Source: Avena insularis (taxonomy: Eukaryota > Streptophyta > Magnoliopsida > Poales > Poaceae). Taken from it: a DNA stretch of 64,000 nt. The notes under the pieces were generated by a model that was not told the origin of the DNA, searched no databases, and worked only from the letters and a program-made list of their open reading frames with translations. This document shows, piece after piece, positions 1 to 10,927 of this stretch (position 1 is the first letter of the stretch; each line of letters begins with the position of its first letter). The translations under genes were made by a program, and so were the position numbers. The stretch spans positions 330,560,305 to 330,624,304 of the forward strand of contig CM042689.1 of NCBI GenBank assembly GCA_023614405.1. Direction: 5' to 3'.

Positions 1-553
1 ACATCAAACCTTGCTTTCAAAGGAGGAGCAAAAATCAACTTCTCTCTCCTCATAGGTAAGTGTTCAATATCTTTCTTGAATGGTAATTGATATTTAATGG
101 TGCCTTCTTTCATATCAATGATGGCACCAACAGTTCTAAGAAAAGGTCTTCCCAAAGTAGCAGGACAAGAAACATTGTATTCAACATCAAAAACATAGAA
201 ATCAACGGGGACATAAGCATTGTTAACCATAATGAGAACATCATTAACACTTTCCATGAGTTTCTTCTTAGCATTATCATTAAGTGGGACATCCAAATAA
301 CAATCTTCCAAAGGTGGCAAATCAAGCATTTCATAAATCTTCCTAGGCATAATAGAGACACTAGAACCAAGATCACATGAAGCTTTGAGATCAAAGTCAT
401 TCACTTGCATATTAATAATGGGTTCCCAACTATCTTCTACTTTCCTAGGAATAGAAGCTTTGTTTTTCAACTTCTCTTCCTTAATTTTAACAAGAGCGTT
501 TGTAATGTGTTTGGTGAAAGCTACATACATATCACTAGCATCAGGACTTCTAG
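1..553 (-). CDS. Athila gag-pol segment with retropepsin-like protease (interrupted ORF, right part missing)
   Basis: The minus strand is open for the whole segment and continues the gag frame of 5101-6501 across the solo-LTR insertion: the duplicated target codons (Ala-Arg) join in frame at 549-553. The protein has a Lys/Glu-rich linker and then the protease motif Cys-Asp-Leu-Gly-Ser-Ser (360-374), the D-L-G form usual in Athila-type aspartic proteases instead of D-T-G/D-S-G. About 60 residues later comes a typical second protease strand (Ala-Thr-Leu-Gly-Arg-Pro-Phe-Leu). Retropepsin cleaves the Gag-Pol precursor inside virus-like particles. Reverse transcriptase and integrase would lie beyond position 1. 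The insertion separates it from gag, so it cannot now be made as one polyprotein. Confidence 0.85.
549..553. repeat. Target-site duplication tctag (left copy) of solo LTR 554-5100
   Basis: The 5 bases tctag at 549-553 recur at 5101-5105 directly after the LTR. Removing 554-5100 plus one copy restores the Athila reading frame, which independently confirms the duplication. Confidence 0.9.
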
Positions 554-3500
554 TGTCACATCCCAAAATTTTCCAAATTTTGAAATGTGAAACATAAATA
601 AATAAAATAAATAATTGTTGAAATTTAGGGTGAAAATAAACTTTTTATTTCTAAATGTAAACATCAAAACCCATCCTGAATAAAATTTGAATAAAAGGGA
701 AACCAACAAAATTTCAATCAAGTGAAATGCATTCATCAATTAATGTATCTTGAAATTCAAACTTGAGAAAAATAAACCAAAACCCAAAACCTTAATGGAA
801 GAAAATCATTTCCAGGATATCTCAAAGACTATGGATTTGATACATATAAAAATTTCTCAACAAACATTTATAAATGATAGAAAATGATAAATAAAAATAT
901 TATAAAACCATAGAAATTGGTTTCACTGAATTTGGAACCATGGATAAAAACTTATGAATTTAATAAGATGAAAGGAAATAATTTCCAAAGCTAATAAAGC
1001 TCCTATCTAAAATCCATACCAAAATGTGAGCAAAATAATCCTAAAGATATTTAAAAGAATAAGCCAATATCAAATAAAATTATACAAATTGGAATCACCA
1101 AGTTTGGATCTTTAAATAAAAAGATATGGATTTTATAAGATTAGGAAAGGAATAAATAAATAAGGAATATTTAAAAGCCAAATTAAATCTTGGCCAAATC
1201 CAGAAGCAAATGAAATAAAGATAATCCATATAAAATAAAGGGGTAAAGATTATTCCAATAAAATTATATGGCATTAAACCATATTCTAATTATACATGGA
1301 TAAAGATAAAATTACTAATAGAAATGATTAATTAAATCATGAGAAAGTAATAAATGGAAATTTATCAAAGTGGATTAAAAAGTTATCAAATTAACTTAAA
1401 AGAATTATTTGAATAAAATTTGTATGGTATTAAAACCATAATCGAATTTTATTTAATTAAAGACAAATGCCCAAATGAAATGATTGATAAATCATAATAA
1501 AAATAAATCAAATAATTCAAAATGAATTATTTAACACCCTATTAAATAAATAAAACCTACTGAAAAGGGTTTAGTGAAGACAAGAATTCAAATAAGGAGT
1601 TTGAGAATATAATTAAATCTTGTTTGAATAAAAACAATGGTCTATTTAAATAAATAATAAAGCCCAAGAAAATACAAAGAAATATTCTGAATATGGACTT
1701 TAAAATATTTTATTAAACAATACTAAAATATACTAAAAGTTTGGAAAAGGTTTGACAAAAACCTGAATTCAAATTAGGTTTAAATCATTTGAATCAAAAC
1801 AAAACAGAAAAGAAAAATGAAAAAGAAACAGAAGAAAAAAAAATGGAGAAGAAGCAGCCAGCCCAACAGGCCCAAATTGCAGCCCAACTAATCTTCCCCG
1901 GACCGTTTTCCACTCACATTCTTACCCGCGCACTCACTGACTCTGGACCCCACCGCGTAAACCTCCTCACTCGCTGACCAGCCGGCCCCACCCATCAGTC
2001 GTCGTTCTCACCCCACGACCTGTTCTTCCTCCCTCTCTCTCCCGTTTCAGGCTTTGATTTTGCGAGTTTAATTCGCGTTGATGGTGCAGTAACCCCGCTC
2101 AGCGATCACGCCCTACTAAACGCCTGTCTCCCCTCTCCATTTCCCCTCTCTCGCTCGCACCAGGTCGCCACCAGGCTGCTTCGATTTTGCCCGAGACCAT
2201 CCTCTTCTCTGACGAGCCTTTGCCCAAATTCTGGCAGCACCAGCCACCGCCTTGCCCCATCGACCACTCGAGTCTACTCCCCACCTCCCTACGCACCTCC
2301 CAGCACCAACCACTCGCCCGCGTGTGCCCCTATCGTCGACAACGTCATCGCCTGAACGCCACCGCCTCCTGCACCAACTCCGGCGAGCAGCAGCCGATGA
2401 ATCAACACGCCCCTTGTTCTCTGGTGGGTATCCTCGCAATCCCTGAACTCTTGCACATCTTCCCGACTGATTCCCTTGACTTATTATGCCACAGGAACTC
2501 GCCCCAGTCGATGACCGTGCGAGCCCGAGCTAGTAGACAACTCCGACGAGCAATTGCCGTCAACCCCGTGCGTCCCTTCACCAACCACGAGTACGTTGAG
2601 CATCAGCGAGATCACGCGATTATGGTGAGCCACCCCACTCCTCCTATAGCTTCCTATATCATCGACACTGTCATCGTCTGAGCGCGCCGCCGCCAGCCAC
2701 AGTCGCAGCGCCGTCACATTATGGTCGATTAGATTAGGACCATTCGATCTAGATCTGACGCATAGAAACATATGACTTAACAAAGGGGTACGAACTCATA
2801 TGTGATGCACGATTGTATTTAGATCTGACAATCCATAGCGCTTGATTCATGCGAATCGGTATGGACCAATAAGAACACACCACGTGGCCTGTAGTTTGTT
2901 TTAAAAACAGAAACCATGTCTATTAGATGTTAGATTTGAAAAATTCATAACTTTAAATCTACACGTCCAAATTTTACAAATTTTATATCAATGGAATCAA
3001 CAAAAAGAGTACTTTACAACCATGCACTTTGTTTAATGAATTGCTTCTGTAAAATTGGTTGTTTTTGCAGAAACTTGTTTAGGCTTATTTTGTGTATAAA
3101 ATTTGTTCTAAAAATGTTTTTAGGATAAAATCTTTTGTAAATGGATTGTTTTGAACCTACTGACCATAAAAACAAATTTGTAGATTCAAAAGTATATTTT
3201 GTGAAGCTAAAGAATAAATCTTTGAATAAAAGCATTTCTAGTTAAATAAAAATATTGTTCATGTTTTAAAAATGCTTTTTGAGTAAAACCTTTTGAAAAT
3301 GGGTTGAATTAAACTCTCTGACCCTAAACACCAAGTTTTAGGATTTAAAAATATATTTGGTGAACCCTAGAAAATTATTACTTTGTTTAAAAGCATTTCT
3401 AATGAAATAAAATGTTGTTTGATTTAAAAATGGTTTATAGGTAAAACCTTTTGCAAATGGTTTTGATAATAAACACTTGACCATAAAACACTAACATTTG

Positions 3501-5100
3501 TGTTTAAAAAAGATATTTTTCAAACACTAGAAATTATTACTTTGATTTAAATCATTTCTAACAAAACAAAAGTGATTTAAAGTGGCCATTTTTACTAACT
3601 TAATATCAAATGGTTTTCCACTATTATAAATGACTAATAGGTGTTTTAAAATTTTATAACCTAATAGAAACCACTTTTCCAAAGAAAACAATTTTTGGCA
3701 TGCTTGCATGCATTGCTTTGTTTTTTTATATGTGATGAAATTGCTTGAATGGTAGATTGAATTTATGCCTTGATTGAATTGTAGTGAAATTTGAAGAGTG
3801 TGACTATTGCAAGATCAAGGAGTGAACTTATATTCTCTACCAATAAGGCAAGTGGTGCTTCATACATTTGTCCCATTATTTTCACTATGCATTAGTGATA
3901 TTTCTAAGTAGGACTTGCATGGAATTTTTACTAAGTATAAACTATGCAATGGGAAATCCTAGTAGATGAAACCTTAGTAGAATTTTCCTAAGTTAAGATT
4001 CCTACTACTATCATGCTTAGCTTAGCTAGTAGAAAACAAGGGTGGATTATATTCATGCTATGGAATATTTCTAAGTCAAGGAGTTGTGTTTTGTTTAATA
4101 AAACAACTATGTGAATGAATCACCTTGGTGGAAAGGGACTTGCATGGATGGATTTTTGTTGAGTGGTTACTAGGGCCCATTTTTCAATGGCCTACCCTGT
4201 GTATCTCACTTGTGGAATGCCACCCAGGAACAAAGAGATTTGAGATGTCAAATGTTGAGAAGCTTCAAGTGCACCCACTTGGCATTATGGGCTCTGCCTG
4301 GATCATATAGGTTGCAATTACTTAGCCAAATGGACAGTTGGTGGTACGGGATGATAGGTTTGGGAACACGTCCATTCTGGTCTAAGGGAAGGCTTCTGAA
4401 AGATCTTGTCTCGATGCATGTCGAGTCTTGTGGGGAAAGTGCACCACCTCTCGAGAGAGTAAAATCTAAGTACTTAGTCGTGTCCCCGGCAATGGACAAT
4501 TTGAGCATCAAGAGATGGAAGCTATCAAGAATCTCCTCATCCCAATTTCTAAGTTAAAAACTTGTGGTTGAACAAGGGTTAAAGTATCACCAATATCTAT
4601 TGGTTGATGCCTTGGGTGATTTTGACAAACAAAAAACTTAGTGTTTTCAACTTATAAGGAATACCTTATTTTGAGCAAAGCAAGCCTAAGCTCCACTTAG
4701 CCAAATGCATATAGATGATAGATACCACTATTCTACCATAGTATCACTTGCCAATACAATTCAAATGTATTGACCCTTGTGGCTGTAACTTATTATGTTG
4801 CAGGTTTGTTTGATGTTAGTGAAGTGTGTTAATTAGGATTACAAGTCTACAACCAACATGATTGCCTATGGCACTTTGAAGATGAAGGACTCCATGCTAT
4901 AGTTATTTCTGCTACATTGTAATGAGATAGCCAAATGAGCAATGTAAGATGTAATGAATTATTTTATTCCTGGTTATAAAGTTGTATTATGACCTTTGTT
5001 TCTTGATATTACATCTTAACTGTGGATGCTAGCTATTGATCCAGGGACTAGCATTGTAAACACAGGGATCTCTACCTTATTAAAGGTTGGGACCTCTACA
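554..5100 (+). mobile_element. Solo LTR (4547 bp) of a giant-LTR gypsy family, 'family 1'
   Basis: The segment begins TGTCACATCCCAAAA and ends GACCTCTACA, is flanked by a 5-bp duplication, and has no internal coding region, primer site or repeated terminal sequence. It is therefore one complete LTR, the product of recombination between the two LTRs of a full element. A second copy in reverse orientation lies at 12409-14459 plus 26474-27774. Its first 1.3 kb and last 2 kb are AT-rich; 1850-2720 is a GC-rich stretch (likely promoter/leader) with several accidental open frames. The head TGTNACATCCC is shared with the chromovirus LTRs at 14460, 32554, 50165 and 60069, so the families are probably related. 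The internal region is not in this window, so lineage is inferred from LTR ends only. Confidence 0.85.
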
Positions 5101-5105
5101 TCTAG
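5101..5105. repeat. Target-site duplication tctag (right copy) of solo LTR 554-5100
   Basis: Matches 549-553 exactly and lies inside the Athila gag codons for Leu-Ala-Arg on the minus strand. Confidence 0.9.
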
Positions 5106-6501
5106 CAAGATTTTGCAGGAACATAATCACTTCAGAAATATTGCAACCATCAAGATCAAAATCAAACTTAGCATCACTAGTAGTAGACTCATTGGGCTTG
5201 GGAATTTTAGGAGGAGGAACAGGAACTTCTTGTTGTTTAGTGGCATCCATATTGGTGGTGGTGATGGTGCACACACTATTGTTTCTAGCAATTTCAGCTT
5301 CCCTTTCCCACTTAGCATGAAGTTTGCCTAACAGTCTAACATTTTCATCAATAGTAACTTGTATGGCATGAGTGGCAGCAAAGGTACTTTCCATGGTTTC
5401 AGGTTTAGCAGCCATTTTATTAATCAAAGAGGACTGTGCTTCAGACAAAGAGGAAATATTTTTCTCTACATTCAAAATCTTTTCCTCCATAGTCTTGTTG
5501 AAAGTGGTTTGTTTACTAATACAATCTTTGACCATGACTTCAAGTTCATAGGGGGCACTTCTAGTATTGTTGTAGGAGTTTCCATAGGCATTGCCATTAT
5601 TAGGAGGATAAGGACTATAATTGTTGTTACTACCAAAATTATTCCTATAGGCATTATTGTTGAAATTGTTGTTTCTAACGAAGTCCACATCAACTTGCTC
5701 TTCTTGAGCAACCAAAGAAGCTAAGGGAACATTATTTGGATCTAAAGGAGCCTTCCCATTAACAAGCATAGCCATAATAACATCAATCTTATCACTCAAA
5801 GAGGAGGTTTCTTCAATAGAGTTTACCTTCTTACCATGTGGAGCTCTCTCAGTGTGCCATTCAGAATAATTAACCATCATATTATCAAGGATTTTTATTG
5901 CAGCACCCAAGGTGAAGGTCATAAAGGTACCTCCAGCAGCTGAATCCAACAGGTTTCTTGAAGAGAAGTTCAAACCTGCATAAAAAGTCTGGATAATCAT
6001 CCAAGCAGTAAGTCCATGAGTGGGATAATTCTTAACCAAAGATTTCATTCTTTCCCAAGCTTGAGCAACATGTTCATTATCAAGTTGTTTAAATTTCATA
6101 ATATCACTTCTCATAGATATAATCTTAGTAGGAGGGTAGTACTTTCCAATAAAAGCATCTTTGCACTTAATCCAAGAATCAATACTATTTCTAGACAAGG
6201 ATAACAACCATTCTTTAGATTTTCCTCTCAAGGAGAAAGGAAACAACTTGAGCTTAATAATATCTCCATCTACATTCTTATACTTTTGCATCTCACAAAG
6301 TTCAACAAAGTTATTGACATGGGAAGCAACATCATCAGAACTAGCACCAAAAAATTGCTCTCCCATCACAAGATTCAACAAAGCAGGCTTAATATCATAA
6401 AAGGTAGCATCAGGAGCAGGTGGAGCAATAGGAGTGCTTAGTAAATCATTGTTGTTTGTGCTAGTGAAGTCACACAACTTGGTGTTCTCAGCAGAGTTCA
6501 T
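5101..6501 (-). CDS. Athila Gag polyprotein segment (467 codons up to the insertion)
   Basis: The start ATG at 6501-6499 overlaps the stop of the upstream ORF. Residues ~35-215 form a retrotransposon gag/capsid domain (conserved Trp-Leu near the Lys-Ser-Lys-Glu-Trp-Leu motif, then a long helical region with Phe-Tyr-Ala-Gly-Leu). Residues ~275-330 are strongly Asn-rich (Asn-Asn-Asn-Phe/Tyr runs). Residues ~335-420 look helical with coiled-coil character. A Pro/Lys linker and an acidic tail follow. Gag assembles the virus-like particle that packages the element's RNA in the cytoplasm. The frame has no internal stop. At 5100 it enters the inserted LTR and stops six codons later, so the native Gag-Pol continues at 553. 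No zinc knuckle was found in the visible part. Confidence 0.85.
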
Positions 6502-7241
6502 TTTGGCAAAAGTGGAGCATAATTATTATCACAAGTTTTACCCATAGTAGGTATCTCAAAATAATCCACAGGAACATAACATTCATCCTCCTTTGGTAAG
6601 CATGGGGGATAATAAAATAATGTAAGGGAAAAAGAATTACTCTCATTAGAAGGTAGGCATGGGTATCTAATCCATTCTTCCTCATTTTGTTCATCACTCT
6701 CCTCCTCATTTTCATCTAATGAGATTTCAGGTTCAGCAATTTCTTCTTCCATAGGTTCCTGCAAGGCATTAGTCTCTTGCGTTTGTGGAAAACACCTATT
6801 AAAATATTCAAGAATATAGCCATTTTCTTCCTTGTAATTATCAAAGCAAAATTTAAGTATCTCATAAACCTCATATTCATAAGGTTCATCATCAGTATTT
6901 TCAAGCAAACTGGCAAGTTCAAATGCATCCTTGAAGGAAATAAATTCTTCAATTTGCTCCACATCATAAAAGTCATAATTTCCTTTAACATAAGAAGATA
7001 TGGTATCATTATACTCACATTGAAAAGGTAGGTGTTTATACCTCCTATAGCAACAAGATTTATCAAAGCAATAAGTAACATTATAAGTAGAGCACACCTC
7101 TCTAGAAATAGTTTTCAATTTATCAATTTGTTTCCATAAGTGTTTCCTTTTTTGTGACAAACGGTGTTCCTTATAAAAATACTTCTGTTCTTCCGTGAAC
7201 CCACCTTGCCAATAAGAACTAGTTTCAAAGAAACCATCCAT
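6498..7241 (-). CDS. Extra ORF upstream of Athila gag (247 aa), function unknown
   Basis: An uninterrupted 247-codon frame sits between the primer site and gag. Its stop TGA (6500-6498) shares bases with the gag ATG (6501-6499), giving the four-base overlap ATGA. The N-terminal ~75 residues are basic (Lys/Arg-rich) with several Cys, including a Cys-Cys-Tyr-Arg-Arg stretch. The centre is acidic with aromatic residues. Residues ~165-190 are almost all Glu/Asp/Asn, and the C-terminus is Pro/Tyr/Cys-rich. I do not recognise a domain. Its intactness beside an intact gag, and the tight overlap, argue that it is a real element gene. The overlap suggests that gag could be translated by termination-reinitiation. 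It could instead be an N-terminal extension of Gag reached by frameshifting. Confidence 0.65.
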   Translation of the reverse strand: MDGFFETSSYWQGGFTEEQKYFYKEHRLSQKRKHLWKQIDKLKTISREVCSTYNVTYCFDKSCCYRRYKHLPFQCEYNDTISSYVKGNYDFYDVEQIEEFISFKDAFELASLLENTDDEPYEYEVYEILKFCFDNYKEENGYILEYFNRCFPQTQETNALQEPMEEEIAEPEISLDENEEESDEQNEEEWIRYPCLPSNESNSFSLTLFYYPPCLPKEDECYVPVDYFEIPTMGKTCDNNYAPLLPK

Positions 7242-7460
7242 TTATAGAAAGCATGACCAAGCAAGGCAATAACAGACCACCAACTAGAGTAGGAACTAAT
7301 TTTTTGTGTTTTTGATAAGAAAAAGCAAACCAAACGAAACTATTTTTTTGGAGTTTTTGATAAAAGGATTCAAACAAAACCAAGCAAAAGAAACTAAGAA
7401 AAACAAAAACAAAGTAAAGAGAAAGGTTGAGGACTCCCCTTGTGAAGACGTCCTTAGCCT
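7242..7460 (-). other. Athila untranslated leader between primer site and first ORF
   Basis: About 220 bases of A/T-rich leader on the minus strand with no credible gene. It would hold packaging and initiation signals for the genomic RNA. Nothing specific was recognised. Confidence 0.5.
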
Positions 7461-7477
7461 CCCCGGCAACGGCGCCA
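7461..7477 (-). promoter_or_regulatory. Primer-binding site, complementary to tRNA-Asp 3' end
   Basis: On the minus strand this reads TGGCGCCGTTGCCGGGG, complementary to the CCA-terminated 3' end of plant tRNA-Asp. It lies 7 bases after the end of the 5' LTR, where reverse transcription starts. It is not itself a tRNA gene. Confidence 0.85.
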
Positions 7478-7484
7478 GAAAACT

Positions 7485-9043
7485 TGTTGATGGCGCCTGA
7501 GAGCGCTTTGTCGGGAAACCCCAAGAGAAAGGTGTGATGCAGCATAGCAGCAAGTCTTCCCTCAGTAAGAAACCGAGGTTGTCGAACCAGTAGGAGGAAG
7601 GAAACGTCTCAAAGGTGTTGCAAGCAACTTGGAGACCTACACAGCACAACCTCAAGACTTTGCCCCAACGAATAGTGAGGTTGTCAATCTCACCGGTTGC
7701 TGTAATAAAGGATTAACTATATGGTGTGAAAGGTGATAGTGGTTTGCAGAAAGTAAATAGTAACAGTGGAAGATGTATCAATGGTAAAGATTGGACCGGG
7801 GTCCAGAGTTCACTAGAGGTGTTCTCCTTAGATAAACAAACATGGCATGCTGGGTAAACAAATTACAGCATGGCAATTGACAGGACTGAGCAAGGCATAA
7901 CAATGCAATACTAGACATCATGATCCTATGAGATTCGAATACAACAAGATACATAGACCGCCATCCAACTGCATCTATGACTAGAAGTCCACCTTTGGGT
8001 TATCATCCGAACCCCCTCTAGTATTAAGTTGCAAGCAACAGACAACTGCTTTAAGCAAAGTGTGTAAGGTAAACAATCCACTTGTTCCATGAACAAGAGA
8101 CCGTTGTTTTCTCCCTAGTGGCAACAACACATCTACAACCTTAGAGATTTCTGTCACTTTCCTTAGATTAAATAGAGGCATGAACCCGCTATCGAGCATA
8201 AATACCCCCTCTTGGAGTCACTAGCAACTACTTGGCCAAGATAGCTACTAACAACGAAGAGCATGCAAGATCACAAACAACACAGACATGATAGAATCAA
8301 TAAGACAAAATCATTAATCAATCTGACATAGTAATCTTAATATCCATCGGATCCCCGCAAACACAACATGCATGATTTCAAATAGATGAGATCTTGATCA
8401 TGAACGGAGCTCACAAGATCTAGACATGAAAGCACAAAGGAGGAGATACAACCATCTAGCTACTACATGGACCCGTAGTCCAAGGTGGAACTACTCACGC
8501 TTCATACCGGGGGCTGGCATGATGAAGAAGAAGGCCTCCAGGAGGATCTCCCCTCCGGCAGGGTGCCGGGAAGAGCTTCAGATCCCCCCGATCTAGGGAC
8601 GATGGTGGCGGAGGCTACAGACGGTTTCGTGGAATATTGATCGGGTACTTAGGGTTTAGGCATCGGGGCTTCTTATAGGCGAAGAGGCGAGGGAGGAGGG
8701 CGGCCAGGGGGCCCACACCCTGCCCAGACGCGGCCTAGGGTGGGCCCACGCCTGGGGGGTGCGGCCACCCTGTGGCTCCCCTCCGTCTCTCCTCTAGACT
8801 CCGTGTTCTCTTCGGTGAAATATTGACTTTCGCTTTTGTCCCATCTAATTCCGAGAATATTGATTTTCTGCCTTTCTGGAACCAAAAACAGAAAAAAACA
8901 GGCAACTGGCACTGTCTCATCTTGTTAATAGGTTAGTACCAGAAAACATATAAAAACACCTTAAAGTGTAGATAAAGCAAAGCAAAGTAGATACTAAACA
9001 AGCATGAAACATAAAAAATTATAGATACGTTTCCGACGTATCA
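7485..9043 (-). mobile_element. Athila 5' LTR (1559 bp)
   Basis: On the minus strand it starts TGATACGTCGGAAACGTATC at 9043 and ends ATCAACA at 7485, so it has TG...CA ends. It supplies promoter and polyadenylation signals. The head resembles that of the abundant Triticeae Athila families. A TATA-like CCTATAAGA lies at 8671-8679 on the minus strand, just downstream of the GC-rich part. The 3' LTR is outside the window, so insertion age cannot be estimated here. Confidence 0.88.
8671..8679 (-). promoter_or_regulatory. TATA box of Athila 5' LTR
   Basis: Minus-strand CCTATAAGA follows a GC-rich stretch about 365 bases into the LTR, a normal place for the LTR promoter. Transcription would start roughly 30 bases downstream, near 8640. 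Confidence 0.55.
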
Positions 9044-9230
9044 AATATGTATCCCTTCCAACTTGGTCTTGAATTTCTGGAGCATATTCAGCAACTTGTT
9101 TCCTAAGAGATGGGTCACACAAAATTTCATCGGCATCAAACTCTTTATTGTTTGGAACATTAATTGGAGGCTCTTGTTCTAGCTGCACAACATTAGTATT
9201 CTGAATACTTGGGACCAAAAACTTCCTCAT
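9044..9230 (-). pseudogene. First coding exon of a TTF-type zinc-finger / hAT-related protein, cut by the Athila insertion
   Basis: On the minus strand a splice-acceptor-like ttctgtattccag stands 2 bases before an ATG at 9230. It opens 62 codons: a Met-Arg-Lys-Phe N-terminus, a Gln/Glu/Pro-rich linker, then Asp-Pro-Ser-Leu-Arg-Lys-Gln and Tyr-Ala-Pro-Glu-Ile-Gln-Asp-Gln-Val. That last pattern is the N-terminal signature I associate with plant TTF-type zinc-finger, hAT-transposase-like (ZMYM1-like) proteins, recalled rather than searched. The frame runs straight into the Athila LTR and ends after three foreign codons. The zinc finger and hAT dimerisation domain would be left of the Athila element, outside the window. 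Confidence 0.45.
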
Positions 9231-9826
9231 ATCTGGAATACAGAAATAACTAAAAAACGCAGTGATTTGGAACTATGATTGATCGTAATGATCAAGAAAT
9301 AATACCTTTGGAGAATTAGAACCATTTTTATTTGATCAATCCGTTTGGAATCCCTAAATCCAGTTTCCTATGTGTTGTGAACATGTGCAATCAGTATTAA
9401 GATCCCCAAGAAAGCAGTCAATTATTGGATAAAATCACATAGCATGATGATATGATTGAACAAACCGATGGCAAGATGTTCTGCAACTTCTGTCTGCTTC
9501 CGTCGCCTATCGAGAGAAGCCGTGGCCTTGCCTGGCAAGTTGCCGAAGCAGCGATGCGATGGATAGAGACTCGAGTCTGCACGACTTAGGAGAACTGCCG
9601 CCACAGCCTCGCACGGAGTAACAAACAACGCGATCAGTGGCCAATTATTGCGTAACAGACTGTGGTGGACTGGAGACATCTTGGGGATTTGGTATCGACA
9701 ACTTGCTATTTTTGTTTTGACAGAAACAGGCTGTAGTTAGCAAACTAACGGACCGAGATGTACTAATTAAAGCCATGTAACAAGATTTTTTCGGGCAAAT
9801 TACCTTGAGCTGGTGGAAAACTAATT
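9231..9826 (-). other. Putative 5' intron and leader exon of the TTF-type gene fragment
   Basis: Directly upstream (minus sense) of the acceptor at 9230 lies AT-rich DNA (9231-9420) fitting an intron. Then comes a more GC-balanced segment (9422-9690) with an open 85-codon frame that I do not recognise. It may be the untranslated first exon; no transcript evidence is available. Confidence 0.3.
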
Positions 9827-9859
9827 CACGTGATTAACTTAGCACACCCCCCGCACGTG
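9827..9859. promoter_or_regulatory. Pair of G-boxes (CACGTG) in direct repeat
   Basis: CACGTGATT occurs twice, with the hexamers at 9827-9832 and 9854-9859, 27 bases apart on the same strand. G-boxes bind plant bZIP and bHLH factors. They lie upstream (minus sense) of the TTF-type gene fragment and could belong to its promoter. This is inference; two hexamers alone are weak evidence. Confidence 0.3.
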
Positions 9860-9909
9860 ATTGAGCTCGGGCAGCTGCCCCAGGTCACCGGGTACTGTCT
9901 CCGCCTATG

Positions 9910-10200
9910 AATGTATTGACTATTCGTGGCTACAACCTTTCATGTTGCAGGTTATTCCAATGATAAGTGAAGTAGCATGTGGAGTGAATGAAGTTCTTTA
10001 CTCTCTTTTATTTGGATTTTTGCATTTAAACTCTTTTATTTGAGCTAGCCATGATCTATGTAAGTTGTAATATATATAAATTCTACATCATTATGTTGTA
10101 ATAGTTGGTGTGTTTATATTCTGTTTATTCATCAAACTATGTGTGCTAGCGAATCGAATCAGGGACTAGCATTACAAGCACAGAGACTCAACCTTATCAG
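9910..10200 (+). repeat. Degenerate LTR 3'-end fragment, distant relative of family 1
   Basis: The stretch follows the order of the last 300 bases of the 554-5100 LTR: 'ggctacaacctttcatgttgcag', then an AT-rich block, then 'cagggactagcatta' and 'aacacagagactc'-like sequence. Similarity is patchy and the element is old. No end or duplication is recognisable. Confidence 0.5.
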
Positions 10201-10927
10201 GTGAGGTCGCTTCAGCAGGTCAGACATAATGCAATCATGTTGGCATGTGGTATTGGTTCACAACCTATGTTTTTGCTGATATGATTTCTCACAGAGGATA
10301 CCAAAGGCTAACAATGAAGCTCCAAACCTCCCTGAAGCTGGAGTCACAGTCCTCTCAATGTATCAGGAAAATGGAATGCAAGCTCAATATGTTTAGTGTG
10401 CTAACGGGAGAGCGAGGTTCCGAACCGGCAGGAATCAATTTGCTAGGAACGATGATCTTGATGTTGGACTCCATGTGATGATGGTATATATGGATGATGC
10501 CCACTTTGTCAAAATAGTATTCCACTTGCTATAGGGGTTAACCCTCTCCGAGAGGTCAAGAATGAGATGCAAACAAGAAGAGTTTGCTATATATAGTTAC
10601 TGTTTGTGTTGGATCAGTTCCTAAAGTAGTTATTTTAAATAAGTTCTTTGAGACTACGAATTTAAACTACTAAGTTGTAGGTTTCTATTCGCGTGTTTTG
10701 TAATTCATATTTCAGTTTAGTCATTTTTGAACTTTCGACTAGACCTAGCAATGTAGTTTGGACCTGAAGTTCTTGTTTTACTCTATGTTGTTCAACAAGT
10801 CGTCATTGTTGTTAGTTGTTTGTTCAGTTTTTGGTGGGGATGGATTAAGTGGATATCTCCTAGCATAAACAAACCCAATAGTGAGCCCTCATGCCATGTG
10901 CTGAACAATTTTTTTCTTTCACTTTTC
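10201..10927. other. Unclassified intergenic DNA with one exon-like stretch
   Basis: No transposon ends were seen. On the plus strand, gatttctcacag (acceptor-like) at about 10277-10290 is followed by an open frame to a TAG near 10400, encoding ~33 residues with a Pro-Glu-Ala-Gly-Val-Thr-Val-Leu-Ser-Met-Tyr stretch. It has protein-like composition but I cannot assign it. The rest is AT-rich with nothing recognisable. Confidence 0.25.

Larger units (their letters stand above)
1..9043 (-). mobile_element. Athila-lineage Ty3/gypsy LTR retrotransposon, truncated by the left window edge
   Basis: Read on the minus strand, the order is 5' LTR (7485-9043), tRNA-Asp-type primer site, leader, an extra ORF, gag, then the start of the protease region, after which the element leaves the window. 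A foreign 4.5-kb solo LTR (554-5100) splits gag from protease. The bases beyond the right LTR end (9044-9048, aatat) should be one copy of its target duplication; the other copy is outside the window. Apart from the insertion, no stop or frameshift was found in the visible coding part, so the element looks recent. The LTR head and Asp primer site point to the Athila families common in Triticeae and relatives. Confidence 0.9.

Noticed and set aside
2187..2681. 164-codon open frame in the 554-5100 LTR
   Set aside because: Low-complexity GC-rich leader region of an LTR, with a competing open frame on the opposite strand. The sister copy does not keep it in an obvious way.
4125..4557. Overlapping 61- and 115-codon frames near the end of the 554-5100 LTR
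   Set aside because: No ordered domain, and the frames are not seen in the inverted sister copy.
7461..7477. Possible tRNA gene
   Set aside because: Only the 3' terminal complement of tRNA-Asp is present, next to an LTR end. It is a primer-binding site.
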